In this document: positions 36,665 to 46,648 of the stretch, one piece after another | Layout of the letters: each line of letters starts with the position of its first letter | How positions within the stretch are numbered: the first letter of the stretch is position 1 | Source of the DNA: Steroidobacteraceae bacterium | GTDB taxonomy: Bacteria > Pseudomonadota > Gammaproteobacteria > Steroidobacterales > Steroidobacteraceae | Length of the DNA stretch: 64,000 nt | Assembly (NCBI GenBank): GCA_025458865.1 | Contig: JALORP010000015.1 | Span: 1-64,000 of the forward strand | Reading direction: 5' to 3' | Notes under the pieces: model-generated | Told to the model about the DNA's origin: nothing | The model's database searches: none | The model's input: only the letters and a program-made list of their open reading frames with translations | Made by a program: the position numbers and the translations under genes

Positions 36665-38754
36665 CCCTGCATCTCGTCGCAGCCGAGCCCGCGGAGGAAT
36701 TCGATCTGCGCGGCGGTCTCGACGCCTTCTGCGACGACCCGCAAGCCGAGGTTGTGGCCCAGCGCGACGATGGTGCGGACGATGGCGGCATCGTCCGCGT
36801 CATGGGTGACGTCGGCGACGAAGGAGCGGTCCACCTTGAGCCTGTGGACGGGAAACCGCTTGAGGTAGGCGAGACTCGAGTAGCCGGTCCCGAAGTCGTC
36901 TATCGCGATCTCGACACCGAGCCTCTGCAGCTGTCCGAGCGTATCCACCATGCGCGGCACGTCGTGCATGACCATGCCCTCGGTGATCTCGAGTTCCAGC
37001 TGTCCCGGCGCAAGCGCGGTTTCGCGGAGGATCTCGGCGACGACGTCCAGGAAGTCCGGCTGGCGCAGCTGTCGCGGAGACACGTTGACCGAGACCAGCA
37101 GTGGGCCGAGCCCGCGGTCGCGCCACCGGCGGGCCTGGCGGCAGGCGTGCTCCAGCACCAGCCGCCCGATGGGAACGATCAGGCCGGTCTCCTCGGCCAG
37201 CGGGATGAAGCGTGAAGGCATCACCATGGCTTCGCCCGGGGGCTGCCAGCGGACCAGCGCCTCCGCCCCGTTCACCCGGCCGGTCGCCACGTCGAGGCGC
37301 GGCTGGTAGTGCACGACGAAATCACCGTTCTCCACCGCGCGGCGCAGCCGGCGCTCGGTCTGGATGCGCTCGGCCAGCTCGGCGCTGAGCTGGGGCGTGA
37401 AGAACTGCAGCGTGTTGCGCCCGCACTCCTTGGCGCGATACATGGCGGCGTCCGCGTTCTTGAGGAGGGTTTCGCTGTCCCGGCCGTTGTCCGGGAAGAT
37501 CGCCACGCCGACGCTGCTGGTCACGTGGAACTCGCCGAATCGGCTGTTCCACGGCGCAGACAGCACCTCGAACACCCGGCCGGCCCGGGCCTGCACGTCG
37601 GCGAGGCTGTGAGCCCCGGCGATGACGATGACGAACTCGTCGCCGCCGAGACGGGCGACGGTGTCGCGCTCGCTCACGCAGGAACGCAGGCGGCCGGCCA
37701 TCGCGACCAGCAGGTCGTCGCCGGCCTGGTGTCCGAGGCTGTCGTTGATGTACTTGAACCGGTCGAGGTCCACGAACACCACGGCGAGGCAGCCCGGGCC
37801 GCCCGCGGTCGCGAGGATGCCCTGCTCGAGCCGCTGCCTTAGCAGCGAGCGATTCGCCAGCCCGGTCAGTTCGTCGTAGTTCGCCTGCTGCTCGATCCTT
37901 GCCTCGTAGCGCTTGCGCTCGGTGATGTCCTCGACGGTCCCCTCGTAATGCGATAGCGCGCCATCCTCGCCGCACACGGCGCGGGCATTCTCGGATATCC
38001 AGATCACGCTGCCGTCGCGCCGGAAAACCTGCGACTCGAACCCGACCACCGATCCCCGCGCGCGCACCCGGCGGATGAATTCCTCGCGGCGCCCGGGATC
38101 CACGTACAGCTGGGCGCGGATGTCCCGCAGCCCGGCGATCAGCTCGGGCGGGGAATCGAAGCCGTAGATCCGCGCGAGCGCCGGGTTGGCGTCGAGGTAC
38201 TGGCCCTCCGGCGTGCTCCTGAAGATGCCCTCGATCGCGTTCTCGAACAGTCCGTGATAGCGCCTCTCCGCCGCCCGCAGCGCATGGAGCGCCTGCACCC
38301 GGGCGGTGACGTCCTGCACGATCCCTTCGATGGCGAGGAGGCGACGGTGGCGGTCGTAGAGCCCGACACCCCGCTCCCAGACCCAGCGGATGGAGCCGTC
38401 CGCGTGGATCAGGCGGTACTCGATGTCGAAGCGTCGTTGCGCCGCGAGGGCCGCATGGATGCCAGAGCGGACACGCTCCCGATCCTCGGGATGGGTGATC
38501 GATTCGTAGGACACGCGCTGGTTGAACAGCAGGTCCTGCGGCTGGTAGCCGGTGAGCCGCTCGCAGCCCTCGCTGACAAACTCCATCGTCCACTCGGCGT
38601 CGTCGAGGCAGCGGTAGACCATGCCGTCGAGGTTCCCGAGGAGGGTCTTCAACATGCGCGCGAACTCGCGCTGGTCACCGTCGCGCAGGGCGTCGGTGCC
38701 GGGCACCGGCGCCGCGTCGGGCGCGTGCCGTGGCTTGGGGAGCAGGCCGCTCAT
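36559..38754 (-). CDS. PAS-PAS-GGDEF-EAL protein (c-di-GMP turnover)
   Basis: Two PAS/PAC segments, GGDEF motif ARLGGDEFVIVIAG, EAL motif NGAEALVRWQ, DDFGTGYSSLAYLKRFPVHRLKVDRSFV. Confidence 0.95.
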   Translation of the reverse strand: MSGLLPKPRHAPDAAPVPGTDALRDGDQREFARMLKTLLGNLDGMVYRCLDDAEWTMEFVSEGCERLTGYQPQDLLFNQRVSYESITHPEDRERVRSGIHAALAAQRRFDIEYRLIHADGSIRWVWERGVGLYDRHRRLLAIEGIVQDVTARVQALHALRAAERRYHGLFENAIEGIFRSTPEGQYLDANPALARIYGFDSPPELIAGLRDIRAQLYVDPGRREEFIRRVRARGSVVGFESQVFRRDGSVIWISENARAVCGEDGALSHYEGTVEDITERKRYEARIEQQANYDELTGLANRSLLRQRLEQGILATAGGPGCLAVVFVDLDRFKYINDSLGHQAGDDLLVAMAGRLRSCVSERDTVARLGGDEFVIVIAGAHSLADVQARAGRVFEVLSAPWNSRFGEFHVTSSVGVAIFPDNGRDSETLLKNADAAMYRAKECGRNTLQFFTPQLSAELAERIQTERRLRRAVENGDFVVHYQPRLDVATGRVNGAEALVRWQPPGEAMVMPSRFIPLAEETGLIVPIGRLVLEHACRQARRWRDRGLGPLLVSVNVSPRQLRQPDFLDVVAEILRETALAPGQLELEITEGMVMHDVPRMVDTLGQLQRLGVEIAIDDFGTGYSSLAYLKRFPVHRLKVDRSFVADVTHDADDAAIVRTIVALGHNLGLRVVAEGVETAAQIEFLRGLGCDEMQGYLCGRPMPPGELESLLEAALAPAGHSTKRSSSGK

Positions 38755-38884
38755 TCACGCCGTTAGCGGCCGGCCGCGCGGGTTCCTGAGGCGCGAGTTC
38801 ACAGAATTGCCGGCGCACCATCGCGGTGCGCGCGGCCGGCATGGGGCAGGAGCCGCACGGCCGTGCCTACGCGGCACAGCGTCC

Positions 38885-39631
38885 CTAGAGGGTTCCCTCG
38901 ATGGCGAAGCTGCGACGGCCGAGCGAGTCGGGCGGGCCGAGGTAGGCGAGCGCCTGCTGGACGCGCGGGTCGGCCCCGGGAGCCGTGGCCACCTCGCCAC
39001 TCAGCAGGTACTGTCCGCGGGGGTCGAGGGTCAACGTGGCCCGCACGGTCAGGGCGCCGGTGCCGAGGTCGCGCAGGCGGCCGGCGATGCCCTCGGAGCC
39101 GACGCTGCCTTCGCCGAGCAGCAGTTCGAAGTCCCCAAGCCCGCCGCTGCCGGCATAGGGGGCGCTGAGGCCGCGGACGTGGACCGTGCCTTCAGCCGCC
39201 ACCGGCCGACCGTCGCGCAGTTCCAGGCGCGCCACGTCGAACTCCACCCTGCCGTTCCAGCCGCGGGGAGCCAGAAAGCCGTGGAGGTTCGAGATCGGAA
39301 GCGAACCCTTCAGGTCCGACAACAGCACGCGGCCCCCGGTGCGGACGGCGACGTCCAGCCCGACGGATGCGTCCGGCGGGCCGTACACGACGGCATAGTT
39401 CAGTTCGAGCAGCGGCAGGCGCCAGGGCCGGCTGGACCAGCGAACGGGACCGAGCGCGTGTCCCTTCCAGCTGGCATTGTCCACGCTGCCGCGCCAGATG
39501 CTCCCGTGGAGGCCATCGAGCGCGAGGCCGGTGGGCAGGAAGCGCAATGCGACCGTCGCCGGCAGCAGGGCGACGAGGAACAGCAGGAACGCCGCGATTC
39601 CCGCGGCGGCGAGGACCGCAGGGCGGTTCAT
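38885..39631 (-). CDS. gspN: Type II secretion system protein N
   Basis: Short TM N-terminus, LPTGLALDGLHGSIWRGSVDNASWKGHALGPVRWS, position at the end of the gsp cluster. Confidence 0.85.
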   Translation of the reverse strand: MNRPAVLAAAGIAAFLLFLVALLPATVALRFLPTGLALDGLHGSIWRGSVDNASWKGHALGPVRWSSRPWRLPLLELNYAVVYGPPDASVGLDVAVRTGGRVLLSDLKGSLPISNLHGFLAPRGWNGRVEFDVARLELRDGRPVAAEGTVHVRGLSAPYAGSGGLGDFELLLGEGSVGSEGIAGRLRDLGTGALTVRATLTLDPRGQYLLSGEVATAPGADPRVQQALAYLGPPDSLGRRSFAIEGTL

Positions 39632-40098
39632 CAGGGGCCGCGCAGCACGATGCTGGCGTTCACCAGCCCCGCATTCTCGGTGCCGTCGACGCTCGCCGAT
39701 TCCACGGACAGGCCCCGTTCCTGCTGGACGCGCGCCAGCCAGAGCACCAGCGTGTCGAAGGTCGCGGACTCGAACCGCACCCGCAGGCCGCCCCCGGCGG
39801 CCGGCTCCACCCCGGCGAGTGCGCCGCCGAGGCCGGCGTCGCGCGCGGTGCGGTCCACGAGCAGCGGCAGCGGCTCATCGCTGCGGGCTGCCGGCATGGC
39901 CTGAAGGCGCGGGGCGGCCGCCTGCATCCATGCCAGGTCGTCGCGCTTGCGCTCGACGCGCCGTTCCGCGGACGAGACGGCGGAGGAAAGCGCGGAGAGA
40001 CCCCCGACGACCAGCAGGATCGCCGCGACGGCGGTTCCCCACAGCAAGACCTGGCGGTCCCGCGAAGAAAGGCCGGCGTACCAGGAGCTCAGGTTCAT
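39631..40098 (-). CDS. gspM: Type II secretion system protein M
   Basis: WYAGLSSRDRQVLLWGTAVAAILLVV; gene order. Confidence 0.88.
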   Translation of the reverse strand: MNLSSWYAGLSSRDRQVLLWGTAVAAILLVVGGLSALSSAVSSAERRVERKRDDLAWMQAAAPRLQAMPAARSDEPLPLLVDRTARDAGLGGALAGVEPAAGGGLRVRFESATFDTLVLWLARVQQERGLSVESASVDGTENAGLVNASIVLRGP

Positions 40099-41306
40099 GT
40101 GGCCCCCGCGGGGCGGATGGACACGAGCCCGTCAACACCGCCCTCGCGAGGCACCGTCGACTGGACGTCGAAGCTGAGGCCGCGCTGGCCCACGGCCCGC
40201 GCGAGCTCACTGAGCGTCTCGCCGGTCGGCGCGAAGATGCGCAGGTCGAGCATGCGGTCGCGCCAGCCGAGGGAACGGATCTGGACGCCGCCGATGGCGA
40301 CGAAGGCCTGCGAGAGCGCGTCGAGCCGGCCGAGCAGGCCGGATGGATCCGCGGCCGCGCCGGCGCCGAGCCGCTGAGACATCTGCTGGCGAGGGTCCTC
40401 CATCGTCTGCACGTCCGGCATGGCCACGCGGAAAGTCTGCTCGATCGCGGCGTCGAGGCGGCGCTCCTCGTCCCGCAGCTTCACGAGCTCGTAGACCGAT
40501 GTGCCTGCGAGAAGCGCGACGAGCCCCGCCGCCAGCGCGGCCGGCAGGCGCCAGCGGCGCCACTGGGCGCCGAGGCCGCTGCGCGGCGCGAACGGGCCGC
40601 ACATGAGCGACAGCGGCGGGCGGGCCAGGGCGCCGGCGGCGAACAGTGGCAGCGACCCGTCGGGGAGCAACTGAAGATCGAGGCTGCCGGTGACCTCCCG
40701 CAGGGCCTCGATCATGTTGCGCGAGCCTTCCCAGTCCTGCTGCGCGACATAGAGCTGTACGTGGCGGTCCTCGCCTTCGAGCCCGGCGAGCGCGAAGGCC
40801 TCGGTGAGCGGCTCGACGGACAACGCGAACGGGAGCCCCGCCGGCGGCTGCACCGTAAGCTGCCCGCCCTCGAGGACCACCACGGTCTTGCCAGGATTCT
40901 CCGGAAGGCAGAGCGTTTCGCAGTACATCGCTTCCGGCGCGAGTCCCGCAGCCTCGAGCGACGCCAGCCAGCCCGTCATCCGCTCGCGCGGCACCGCGAG
41001 CACGCGCGCGCGTCCGTCCTCGGATTGCTTGCCCACAGCGAAGTGGAAGTCCTCGACGTCGCCTGCGAGCTGCTCCTCGAGTGCGAAAGGCGCCACCTGT
41101 GCGAGCCGGGCGCCTCGGGCGGGCAGTTCGGGCTCCGCCAGGGTCACGTCCGTGCCGGGGACCAGGGCGATGACGCGGCGCTCTGCGGCGAGCGGCGCGG
41201 CGTCGGCCACCGCGCCAGTCGAGACCGGCCCGAGACGCGCGCCGGAGGCATCGACGATGACCCACGACACGGGTTCGCCGAGGCGCAGGACGAGGATCTG
41301 GTTCAT
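40095..41306 (-). CDS. gspL: Type II secretion system protein L
   Basis: VALVPGTDVTLAEPELPARGARLAQVAPFALEEQLAGDVEDFHFAVG; gene order. Confidence 0.92.
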   Translation of the reverse strand: MNQILVLRLGEPVSWVIVDASGARLGPVSTGAVADAAPLAAERRVIALVPGTDVTLAEPELPARGARLAQVAPFALEEQLAGDVEDFHFAVGKQSEDGRARVLAVPRERMTGWLASLEAAGLAPEAMYCETLCLPENPGKTVVVLEGGQLTVQPPAGLPFALSVEPLTEAFALAGLEGEDRHVQLYVAQQDWEGSRNMIEALREVTGSLDLQLLPDGSLPLFAAGALARPPLSLMCGPFAPRSGLGAQWRRWRLPAALAAGLVALLAGTSVYELVKLRDEERRLDAAIEQTFRVAMPDVQTMEDPRQQMSQRLGAGAAADPSGLLGRLDALSQAFVAIGGVQIRSLGWRDRMLDLRIFAPTGETLSELARAVGQRGLSFDVQSTVPREGGVDGLVSIRPAGAT

Positions 41307-41310
41307 GGGG

Positions 41311-42234
41311 TCACTCGGTTCCGGAGGAGCGCAACACGGTTCTCACGCCGCCTGCCGCGTTGCGCTCCAGCAGACTGTACAGGGTGAGTTGCGAGGTGCC
41401 AATACTGACGACGGCGACGCTTCGAAACCAGCTGGAACTCTCGGCGACGACCTGCGCAAGCGCCTGGTACTGGTCGGCATCGAGGGTGGCCTGGAGGTCC
41501 GTCAGCAGCGGGAAGCAGCCCTCGGCTCGGTTCCGGGCGAGCGCCTCGGCGTCGCCGAAATCCGTGCCGCCCTCGACCAGCGCGGCGAGCACGAGCGGCG
41601 TCGCCGTGCACACGTTGATCCGCGTGCCCGCGGGCAACGCGGCCACGTGCGGCCGCAGGCGCGCGAAGTCGTCGAGCGTGAACCCGGGCAGCGCGAGCAT
41701 CTCCGAGGTCGAAGTCACCGGGCCGTTGGCGGCACGGTAGCCCGGAACCTGGCTCAGGTAGACGCCGTCCTCCGCGCCGTCCGGGAACCGCTCGACGGTG
41801 TCGGCATCGAGCCAATCGGCGAGGGCACCGGCGAAACGCTGGTCAACGCCCGCAAGCCGCAGCAGGCGCGAGAATCGCTCAAGGTTCGCCTCGTCCACGG
41901 TGCCGTCCGCGCGCAGCAGGTTGTTGAGGTTGAAGCGCCCCTGCATGTCCTCCAGCCCGCCCTCGATCGTGCCGCCGTCGACGGGCAGTGGCGGGAGGGG
42001 CTGGGCCCAGGGCTCGTCGAGCTCGTCGCGCTGCGAATCCTGGAGGTCCTTGCGCAGGATCTCCGCCGCCCAGGCCTCGGCGCCCAGCGCGACGTGCCAA
42101 CCCTGGTTGAGAGCGCCTATGCCCGCCGTGCGCCGAAGGTCGAGCGCGGCCTCGGTCCCGACACGCGCCGCGAGCACGGTCGCGATGGCGACGAGCACCA
42201 CCGCGGTGATGAGGGCGACGCCGCGCTGCCTCAT
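41311..42234 (-). CDS. gspK: Type II secretion system minor pseudopilin GspK
   Basis: RQRGVALITAVVLVAIATVLA, QGRFNLNNLLR, ADWLDADT, INVCTATPLVLAAL. Confidence 0.93.
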   Translation of the reverse strand: MRQRGVALITAVVLVAIATVLAARVGTEAALDLRRTAGIGALNQGWHVALGAEAWAAEILRKDLQDSQRDELDEPWAQPLPPLPVDGGTIEGGLEDMQGRFNLNNLLRADGTVDEANLERFSRLLRLAGVDQRFAGALADWLDADTVERFPDGAEDGVYLSQVPGYRAANGPVTSTSEMLALPGFTLDDFARLRPHVAALPAGTRINVCTATPLVLAALVEGGTDFGDAEALARNRAEGCFPLLTDLQATLDADQYQALAQVVAESSSWFRSVAVVSIGTSQLTLYSLLERNAAGGVRTVLRSSGTE

Positions 42235-42842
42235 CCGGGCACCTCCACGAGGCGGCGTATCTCGCCGTAGTCAGCGAGCTCGATGACGATCTCCACCGCC
42301 AGCGGCCGGGCCCGCAGCTCGGCGCCGCCGACGCTGCCCAGCTCCGGCCATTCGAGCTGCCACTGCCGCGCGGAATTCATGTAACGGATCTCGACGCGCC
42401 GGACATTGTCCAGCAGCTCGCGGCGCACGGGCTCGGTGGACAGCACAGGGTCGGTGACCGTCCAGTGCCGCCGCACGAGCACCTCGTCCTCGAGCGTGTA
42501 GACCACGCGCTGCACGGTGCCGCGCGGCGTTCCGGACGTGTTCGGCCAGCCTGCGCGAGACATCTCGACGAGGCTCGTAGCGTTGGGGTCGCGGAACAGG
42601 GCCGGGCGGTAGCCGTCGCCGATGGTCTCGCGGACCGGGCGCGGCGCAAGCTGGCGGAAATCACCGGTCATCAGCGTCACGGCGCGCTGCACCTCGCGGA
42701 CGCGGTCCATGTGCTCGCGCGTGCGTTCCACGGCGATGCGCGTGTCGGCGACGCCCCGGTGCGCGAGCACGCCGAGCACGGCGAGGATCACGCTGGCGAC
42801 GAGCACCTCGATGAGCGTGAAGCCGGAAGCCCTGCGCCTCAT
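42231..42842 (-). CDS. gspJ: Type II secretion system minor pseudopilin GspJ
   Basis: Prepilin N-terminus RASGFTLIEVLVASVILAVLGVLAHRG; gene order. Confidence 0.92.
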   Translation of the reverse strand: MRRRASGFTLIEVLVASVILAVLGVLAHRGVADTRIAVERTREHMDRVREVQRAVTLMTGDFRQLAPRPVRETIGDGYRPALFRDPNATSLVEMSRAGWPNTSGTPRGTVQRVVYTLEDEVLVRRHWTVTDPVLSTEPVRRELLDNVRRVEIRYMNSARQWQLEWPELGSVGGAELRARPLAVEIVIELADYGEIRRLVEVPG

Positions 42843-43360
42843 TCCTCGGGCTCCTCGGTGCCGGGCACGGGGGCAGGTCGCGGCGGGCGGGGTTCGCGCC
42901 GTTCCATCTCGTCATCGTCATCCGTGCCGCCGGCGGGGGCGCCTCCGGTCCACGGCGTGATGGAGGGCGCCGTTCCGAGGCTCGTCGCTCCGGCGAAGCC
43001 CGTGACCTGGGCGAGCGAGGAATCCTCCGCATCGGACTCCCGGCGCACGCGCACGTCGATGCGCCGGATGTTCTCTACGGGCGTCTGCGCGACCGTTGCC
43101 GTCCAGCGCCAGGCCTGCCCGGCGAAGTCCACGCGGCCCTCGGTTTCGTCCACGGAGGGCATCTCGCCGGTGAGGCGCAGCTCCGTCAGGCGATTGTCGG
43201 CGATCCAGGCGGCGAAGGTGCGGTCACGAAGGTAGGAGGCGTTGTTGACGGTGTCGTTGACCACGCGAAACACGGCCATCAGGCCGAGCGCGACGATCGC
43301 CATCGCGACCACGACCTCTATGAGCGTGAAGCCACGCTCGCCGCGATCAGGGCGTCTCAT
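42839..43360 (-). CDS. gspI: Type II secretion system minor pseudopilin GspI
   Basis: Prepilin N-terminus GERGFTLIEVVVAMAIVALGLMAVF; AWIADNRLTELRL. Confidence 0.92.
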   Translation of the reverse strand: MRRPDRGERGFTLIEVVVAMAIVALGLMAVFRVVNDTVNNASYLRDRTFAAWIADNRLTELRLTGEMPSVDETEGRVDFAGQAWRWTATVAQTPVENIRRIDVRVRRESDAEDSSLAQVTGFAGATSLGTAPSITPWTGGAPAGGTDDDDEMERREPRPPRPAPVPGTEEPEE

Positions 43361-43889
43361 CGCGCGAGAACTCTATGGTGCCGTCGACCGCGCCCGCCAG
43401 CGTCACGCGCGCGCCGCTCGCGCTGCGCAGCAGCGAAAGCCTGTAGGGAACCACCTCGCCGCTGGCCGCGACCAGCACCTGCGGCAGCGGCTGCTCGGTC
43501 GTCTCCACCGGCTTGAGCAGCACGCGGCGGCCCTCGATCTCGAGTTCCAGCGCAAGCCCGGGCGGAAGGTCGTGGGTCGCGAACCAGCGGTCGCCGCCGG
43601 CGGGAAACCAGCCCTGGCGCCGCCCGTCGAAGACCATGACCTCGTAGCGGGACGGCTCGACGCGAAGGCCGTAATCCCGGCCCTCGAGTTCAGCCTGCTC
43701 CAGGGTGACGGCGACGACGTCCGCGATGCGCCGGGCCTCGTCCTCGATCTCGCGGTCTCCGCCGAGCGCGCCCACCGCGACGGTGACGGCCATCACGAGG
43801 ATCCCGATGATCACGACGACCACCAGGATCTCGATCAGCGTCATGCCCCGCGAGCGCAGGGCCGGCGGCGAGGCGGGGAGGGCGCGCAC
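43347..43889 (-). CDS. gspH: Type II secretion system minor pseudopilin GspH
   Basis: Prepilin segment RSRGMTLIEILVVVVIIGILVMAVTVAVG; gene order. Confidence 0.92.
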   Translation of the reverse strand: MRALPASPPALRSRGMTLIEILVVVVIIGILVMAVTVAVGALGGDREIEDEARRIADVVAVTLEQAELEGRDYGLRVEPSRYEVMVFDGRRQGWFPAGGDRWFATHDLPPGLALELEIEGRRVLLKPVETTEQPLPQVLVAASGEVVPYRLSLLRSASGARVTLAGAVDGTIEFSRDETP

Positions 43890-43904
43890 GAAGGGGCGCC
43901 GGGG

Positions 43905-44342
43905 TCAGTCCACGTTCCAGTTGCCGACGTCGGACGCTACGCCCTCGCCGCCGGGCTGGCCGTCGGCACCGAGGGACCAGAGGTCGTACTCGCCGCCGCG
44001 CGTGCCGGGGAACTGGTACTGGTAGTCGTTGCCCCAGGGGTCCTTGGAGAGCTTCTGCACGTAGCCCCCGGCCTTCCAGTTGCGCACGTTGGGGTCGGCC
44101 GGCTTCTCGACCAGCGCGCGCAGGCCCTGGTCGGTGGACGGATAGGTGTAGTTGTCCATGCGGTAGAGGTCGAGCGCCGTGCCGAGGGTGCGGATGTCCG
44201 ACTGCGCCTTGGTCACGCGCGCCTCGTCGACGCGGCCGAGGATCTGCGGACCGATCAGCGCTCCGAGGATCGCGATGATCACCATGACCACCATGATCTC
44301 GATCAGCGTGAAGCCACGCATCGGGATGGAACTGGAGCGCAT
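43905..44342 (-). CDS. gspG: Type II secretion system major pseudopilin GspG
   Basis: MRGFTLIEIMVVMVIIAILGALIGPQILGRVDEARVTKAQSDIRTLGTALDLYRMDNYTYPSTDQGLRALVEKP. Confidence 0.98.
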   Translation of the reverse strand: MRSSSIPMRGFTLIEIMVVMVIIAILGALIGPQILGRVDEARVTKAQSDIRTLGTALDLYRMDNYTYPSTDQGLRALVEKPADPNVRNWKAGGYVQKLSKDPWGNDYQYQFPGTRGGEYDLWSLGADGQPGGEGVASDVGNWNVD

Positions 44343-44463
44343 CGACGACTCCCTGGCGCAGGGCCGCAGCGATTGGGGAAACGGCAGTCATGATAACAGA
44401 CGCGACCGAGAGCCCGAGGTTCCCCCGTCGCCGTTTTGCGCCGCCGCCGCCAGCGTCGCGCCC

Positions 44464-44469
44464 TATAAT
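44464..44469 (+). promoter_or_regulatory. Perfect -10 hexamer TATAAT upstream of fabD; no convincing -35
   Basis: CCCTATAATCGCG 36 bp before the fabD start, in the divergent gspG/fabD gap. Confidence 0.4.
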
Positions 44470-44504
44470 CGCGCGCGTTCCCGAAGCGACCGGGGGAGAT
44501 TGCG

Positions 44505-45452
44505 TTGAAGCTTGCAATGATTTTTCCGGGCCAGGGCTCACAGTCCGTCGGCATGCTGGCGGACCTCGCGGCGGCGCGGCCCGAGGTGCGCGCCACCTTC
44601 GACGAGGCCTCGGCAGTGCTCGGCTACGACCTGTGGCGACTGTGTTCGGAAGGTCCCGAGGCGGACCTCAACGCGACCGAGCGGACGCAGCCGGCCCTGC
44701 TCGCGGCGGGCGTGGCTGCATGGCGCTGCTGGCGCGCCAGCGGCGGCCCGGTGCCGGCGGCGATGGCCGGTCACAGCCTCGGCGAGATCACCGCCCTCGT
44801 GTGCGCGGGCTCGCTGGGCTTCGCGGACGCGATCGACGTGGTCCGCTTCCGCGGCCGGGAGATGCAGGACGCCGTGCCGGCGGGCGAGGGCGCCATGGCG
44901 GCGATCCTCGGCCTCGACGACGAGGCGGTGGCCGCGGCCTGCGCCGAGGCGGCGGACGGCGGCGTGGTCGTGCCGGTCAACTTCAACTCGCCGGGCCAGG
45001 TGGTGATCGCCGGACAGGCCGGCGCGGTGGAGCGGGCGGTCGCGGCCTGCCGCGCGCGGGGCGCCAAGCGGGCGGTGCCGCTGCCCGTGTCCGTGCCGTC
45101 CCACAGCCCGCTGATGCGACCGGCCGCGGAGCGGCTCCGCGAGCGCCTCGGACCGATCGAAGTCGCCTCGCCCATGATCCGCGTGCACGCCTTCGACGAC
45201 AGCTTCCACGAGACGCCGGACGGCATCCGCGACGCGCTGTACCGGCAGCTCTTCAACCCGGTACGCTGGGCCGCGGTCGTCCGGCGGATGATCGCGGACG
45301 GGGTGACGCACGTGGTCGAGGCCGGTCCCGGCAAGGTCCTCGCGGGTCTCGTGCGGCGTGCCGAGGGTGGCCGCGGGCTCAACGTCCAGACGATCGAATC
45401 CGCGGCCTCGCTCGAGGCCGCGCTCGCGGCGTGCCACGAGGAGGCGACATGA
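44505..45452 (+). CDS. fabD: Malonyl-CoA:ACP transacylase, TTG start
   Basis: MIFPGQGSQSVGML, MAGHSLGEITALVCAGSL, VPVSVPSHSPLM. Confidence 0.97.
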   Translation: MKLAMIFPGQGSQSVGMLADLAAARPEVRATFDEASAVLGYDLWRLCSEGPEADLNATERTQPALLAAGVAAWRCWRASGGPVPAAMAGHSLGEITALVCAGSLGFADAIDVVRFRGREMQDAVPAGEGAMAAILGLDDEAVAAACAEAADGGVVVPVNFNSPGQVVIAGQAGAVERAVAACRARGAKRAVPLPVSVPSHSPLMRPAAERLRERLGPIEVASPMIRVHAFDDSFHETPDGIRDALYRQLFNPVRWAAVVRRMIADGVTHVVEAGPGKVLAGLVRRAEGGRGLNVQTIESAASLEAALAACHEEAT

Positions 45453-46159
45453 ACGTACGCGGTGAACTGCATGGCGAAGTGGCGCTGGTGACCGGCGCCT
45501 CGCGAGGCATCGGGCGGGCGATCGCGATGGATCTGGCCCGCATGGGCGCGTCGGTGGTGGGCACGGCGACATCGGCCGACGGCGTCGCCGCGCTCGAAGC
45601 GTCGCTGCGGGAGGCGGGGCTCGCGGGGCGGGGGCTCGTGCTCGACGTGGGAGACGCCGCTTCCTGCGACGCGGCGCTGGCCGACGTCGAGGCCCGCGAG
45701 GGGCCCGTCACCATCCTCGTCAACAACGCCGGCATCACGCGGGACACGCTGCTGCTGCGCATGAAGGACGAGGACTGGGATGCCGTCCTGCGCACCAACC
45801 TGTCTTCGGTGTTCCGCCTGTCCCGGGGCGTGCTGAGGGGCATGATGAAGGCCCGCCGTGGCCGCATCGTCAACATCGCGTCGGTCGTCGGCCTCGTCGG
45901 GAATCCAGGCCAGGCGAATTACTGCGCCGCCAAGGCGGGCATCGTCGGCTTCACGCGGTCGCTGGCCCGGGAGGTCGCCTCCCGCAGCATCACGGTGAAC
46001 GTCGTCGCGCCGGGCTTCATCGACACGGACATGACCAAGGGCCTGCCCGAGGAGCGCCCCGAGGACGTGGCGGCGGCCGTGGCGTTCCTGGCGTCGCCCC
46101 GCGCGGCCTGGATCACTGGCGAGACCCTGAACGTCAACGGCGGGATGCACATGCCCTGA
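45449..46159 (+). CDS. fabG: 3-oxoacyl-ACP reductase
   Basis: VALVTGASRGIGRAIAMDLARMGA, NNAGITRDTLLLRM, YCAAKAGIVGFTRSLAREVASRSITVN. Confidence 0.97.
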   Translation: MNVRGELHGEVALVTGASRGIGRAIAMDLARMGASVVGTATSADGVAALEASLREAGLAGRGLVLDVGDAASCDAALADVEAREGPVTILVNNAGITRDTLLLRMKDEDWDAVLRTNLSSVFRLSRGVLRGMMKARRGRIVNIASVVGLVGNPGQANYCAAKAGIVGFTRSLAREVASRSITVNVVAPGFIDTDMTKGLPEERPEDVAAAVAFLASPRAAWITGETLNVNGGMHMP

Positions 46160-46170
46160 GTCCGCCTTCG

Positions 46171-46179
46171 TGCTACAAT
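46171..46179 (+). promoter_or_regulatory. Candidate extended -10 promoter TGCTACAAT for acpP, followed by an A/T-rich tract (46181-46203)
   Basis: TGnTAnAAT motif in the 155-bp fabG-acpP gap of an otherwise GC-rich sequence. Confidence 0.4.
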
Positions 46180-46314
46180 TGCTTGAATTTATTTAATTTA
46201 TAGTCCGAATCGCATGGCCGTGGTGGCGACCGCCCGCGGCATTGCCTAGAATGCTCCGCCCGTGCCTGGCCCCGAGCCGGGACGGAAGTTCCCAGTCACA
46301 GGACAATAAACACG

Positions 46315-46557
46315 ATGAGCACAGTCGAAGAACGAGTGAAGAAGATCGTCGCCGAGCAGCTCGGCGTCAAGGAGGAGGAAGTGACCAATGACGCCTCCTT
46401 CGTGGACGATCTGGGGGCCGATTCGCTCGATACGGTTGAGCTGGTGATGGCGCTCGAGGAAGAGTTCGAGACCGAGATCCCGGACGAGGACGCCGAGAAG
46501 ATCACCACGGTCCAGCAGGCCGTCGACTACATCGTCGAGCACCAGGCCAAGACCTGA
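46315..46557 (+). CDS. acpP: Acyl carrier protein
   Basis: [63 protein letters not shown]. Confidence 0.99.
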   Translation: MSTVEERVKKIVAEQLGVKEEEVTNDASFVDDLGADSLDTVELVMALEEEFETEIPDEDAEKITTVQQAVDYIVEHQAKT

Positions 46558-46568
46558 CCGACATGCCG

Positions 46569-46597
46569 CAGGCCCGGGCCGCGGCGCCCGGGACCTG
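46569..46597 (+). other. GC-rich hairpin between acpP and fabF (CAGGCCCGGGC ... GCCCGGGACCTG)
   Basis: 11-bp stem with a single bulged A, 6-nt loop; possible attenuator or processing element. Confidence 0.45.
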
Positions 46598-46648
46598 TTG
46601 GCATTCCGTGGATCCCCCGCCGCCCATCACTGCCGAGGGATACCCGCC

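Noticed and set aside
39477-41387. 636-aa ORF on the plus strand
   Set aside because: Antisense to gspN/gspM/gspL; shadow ORF.
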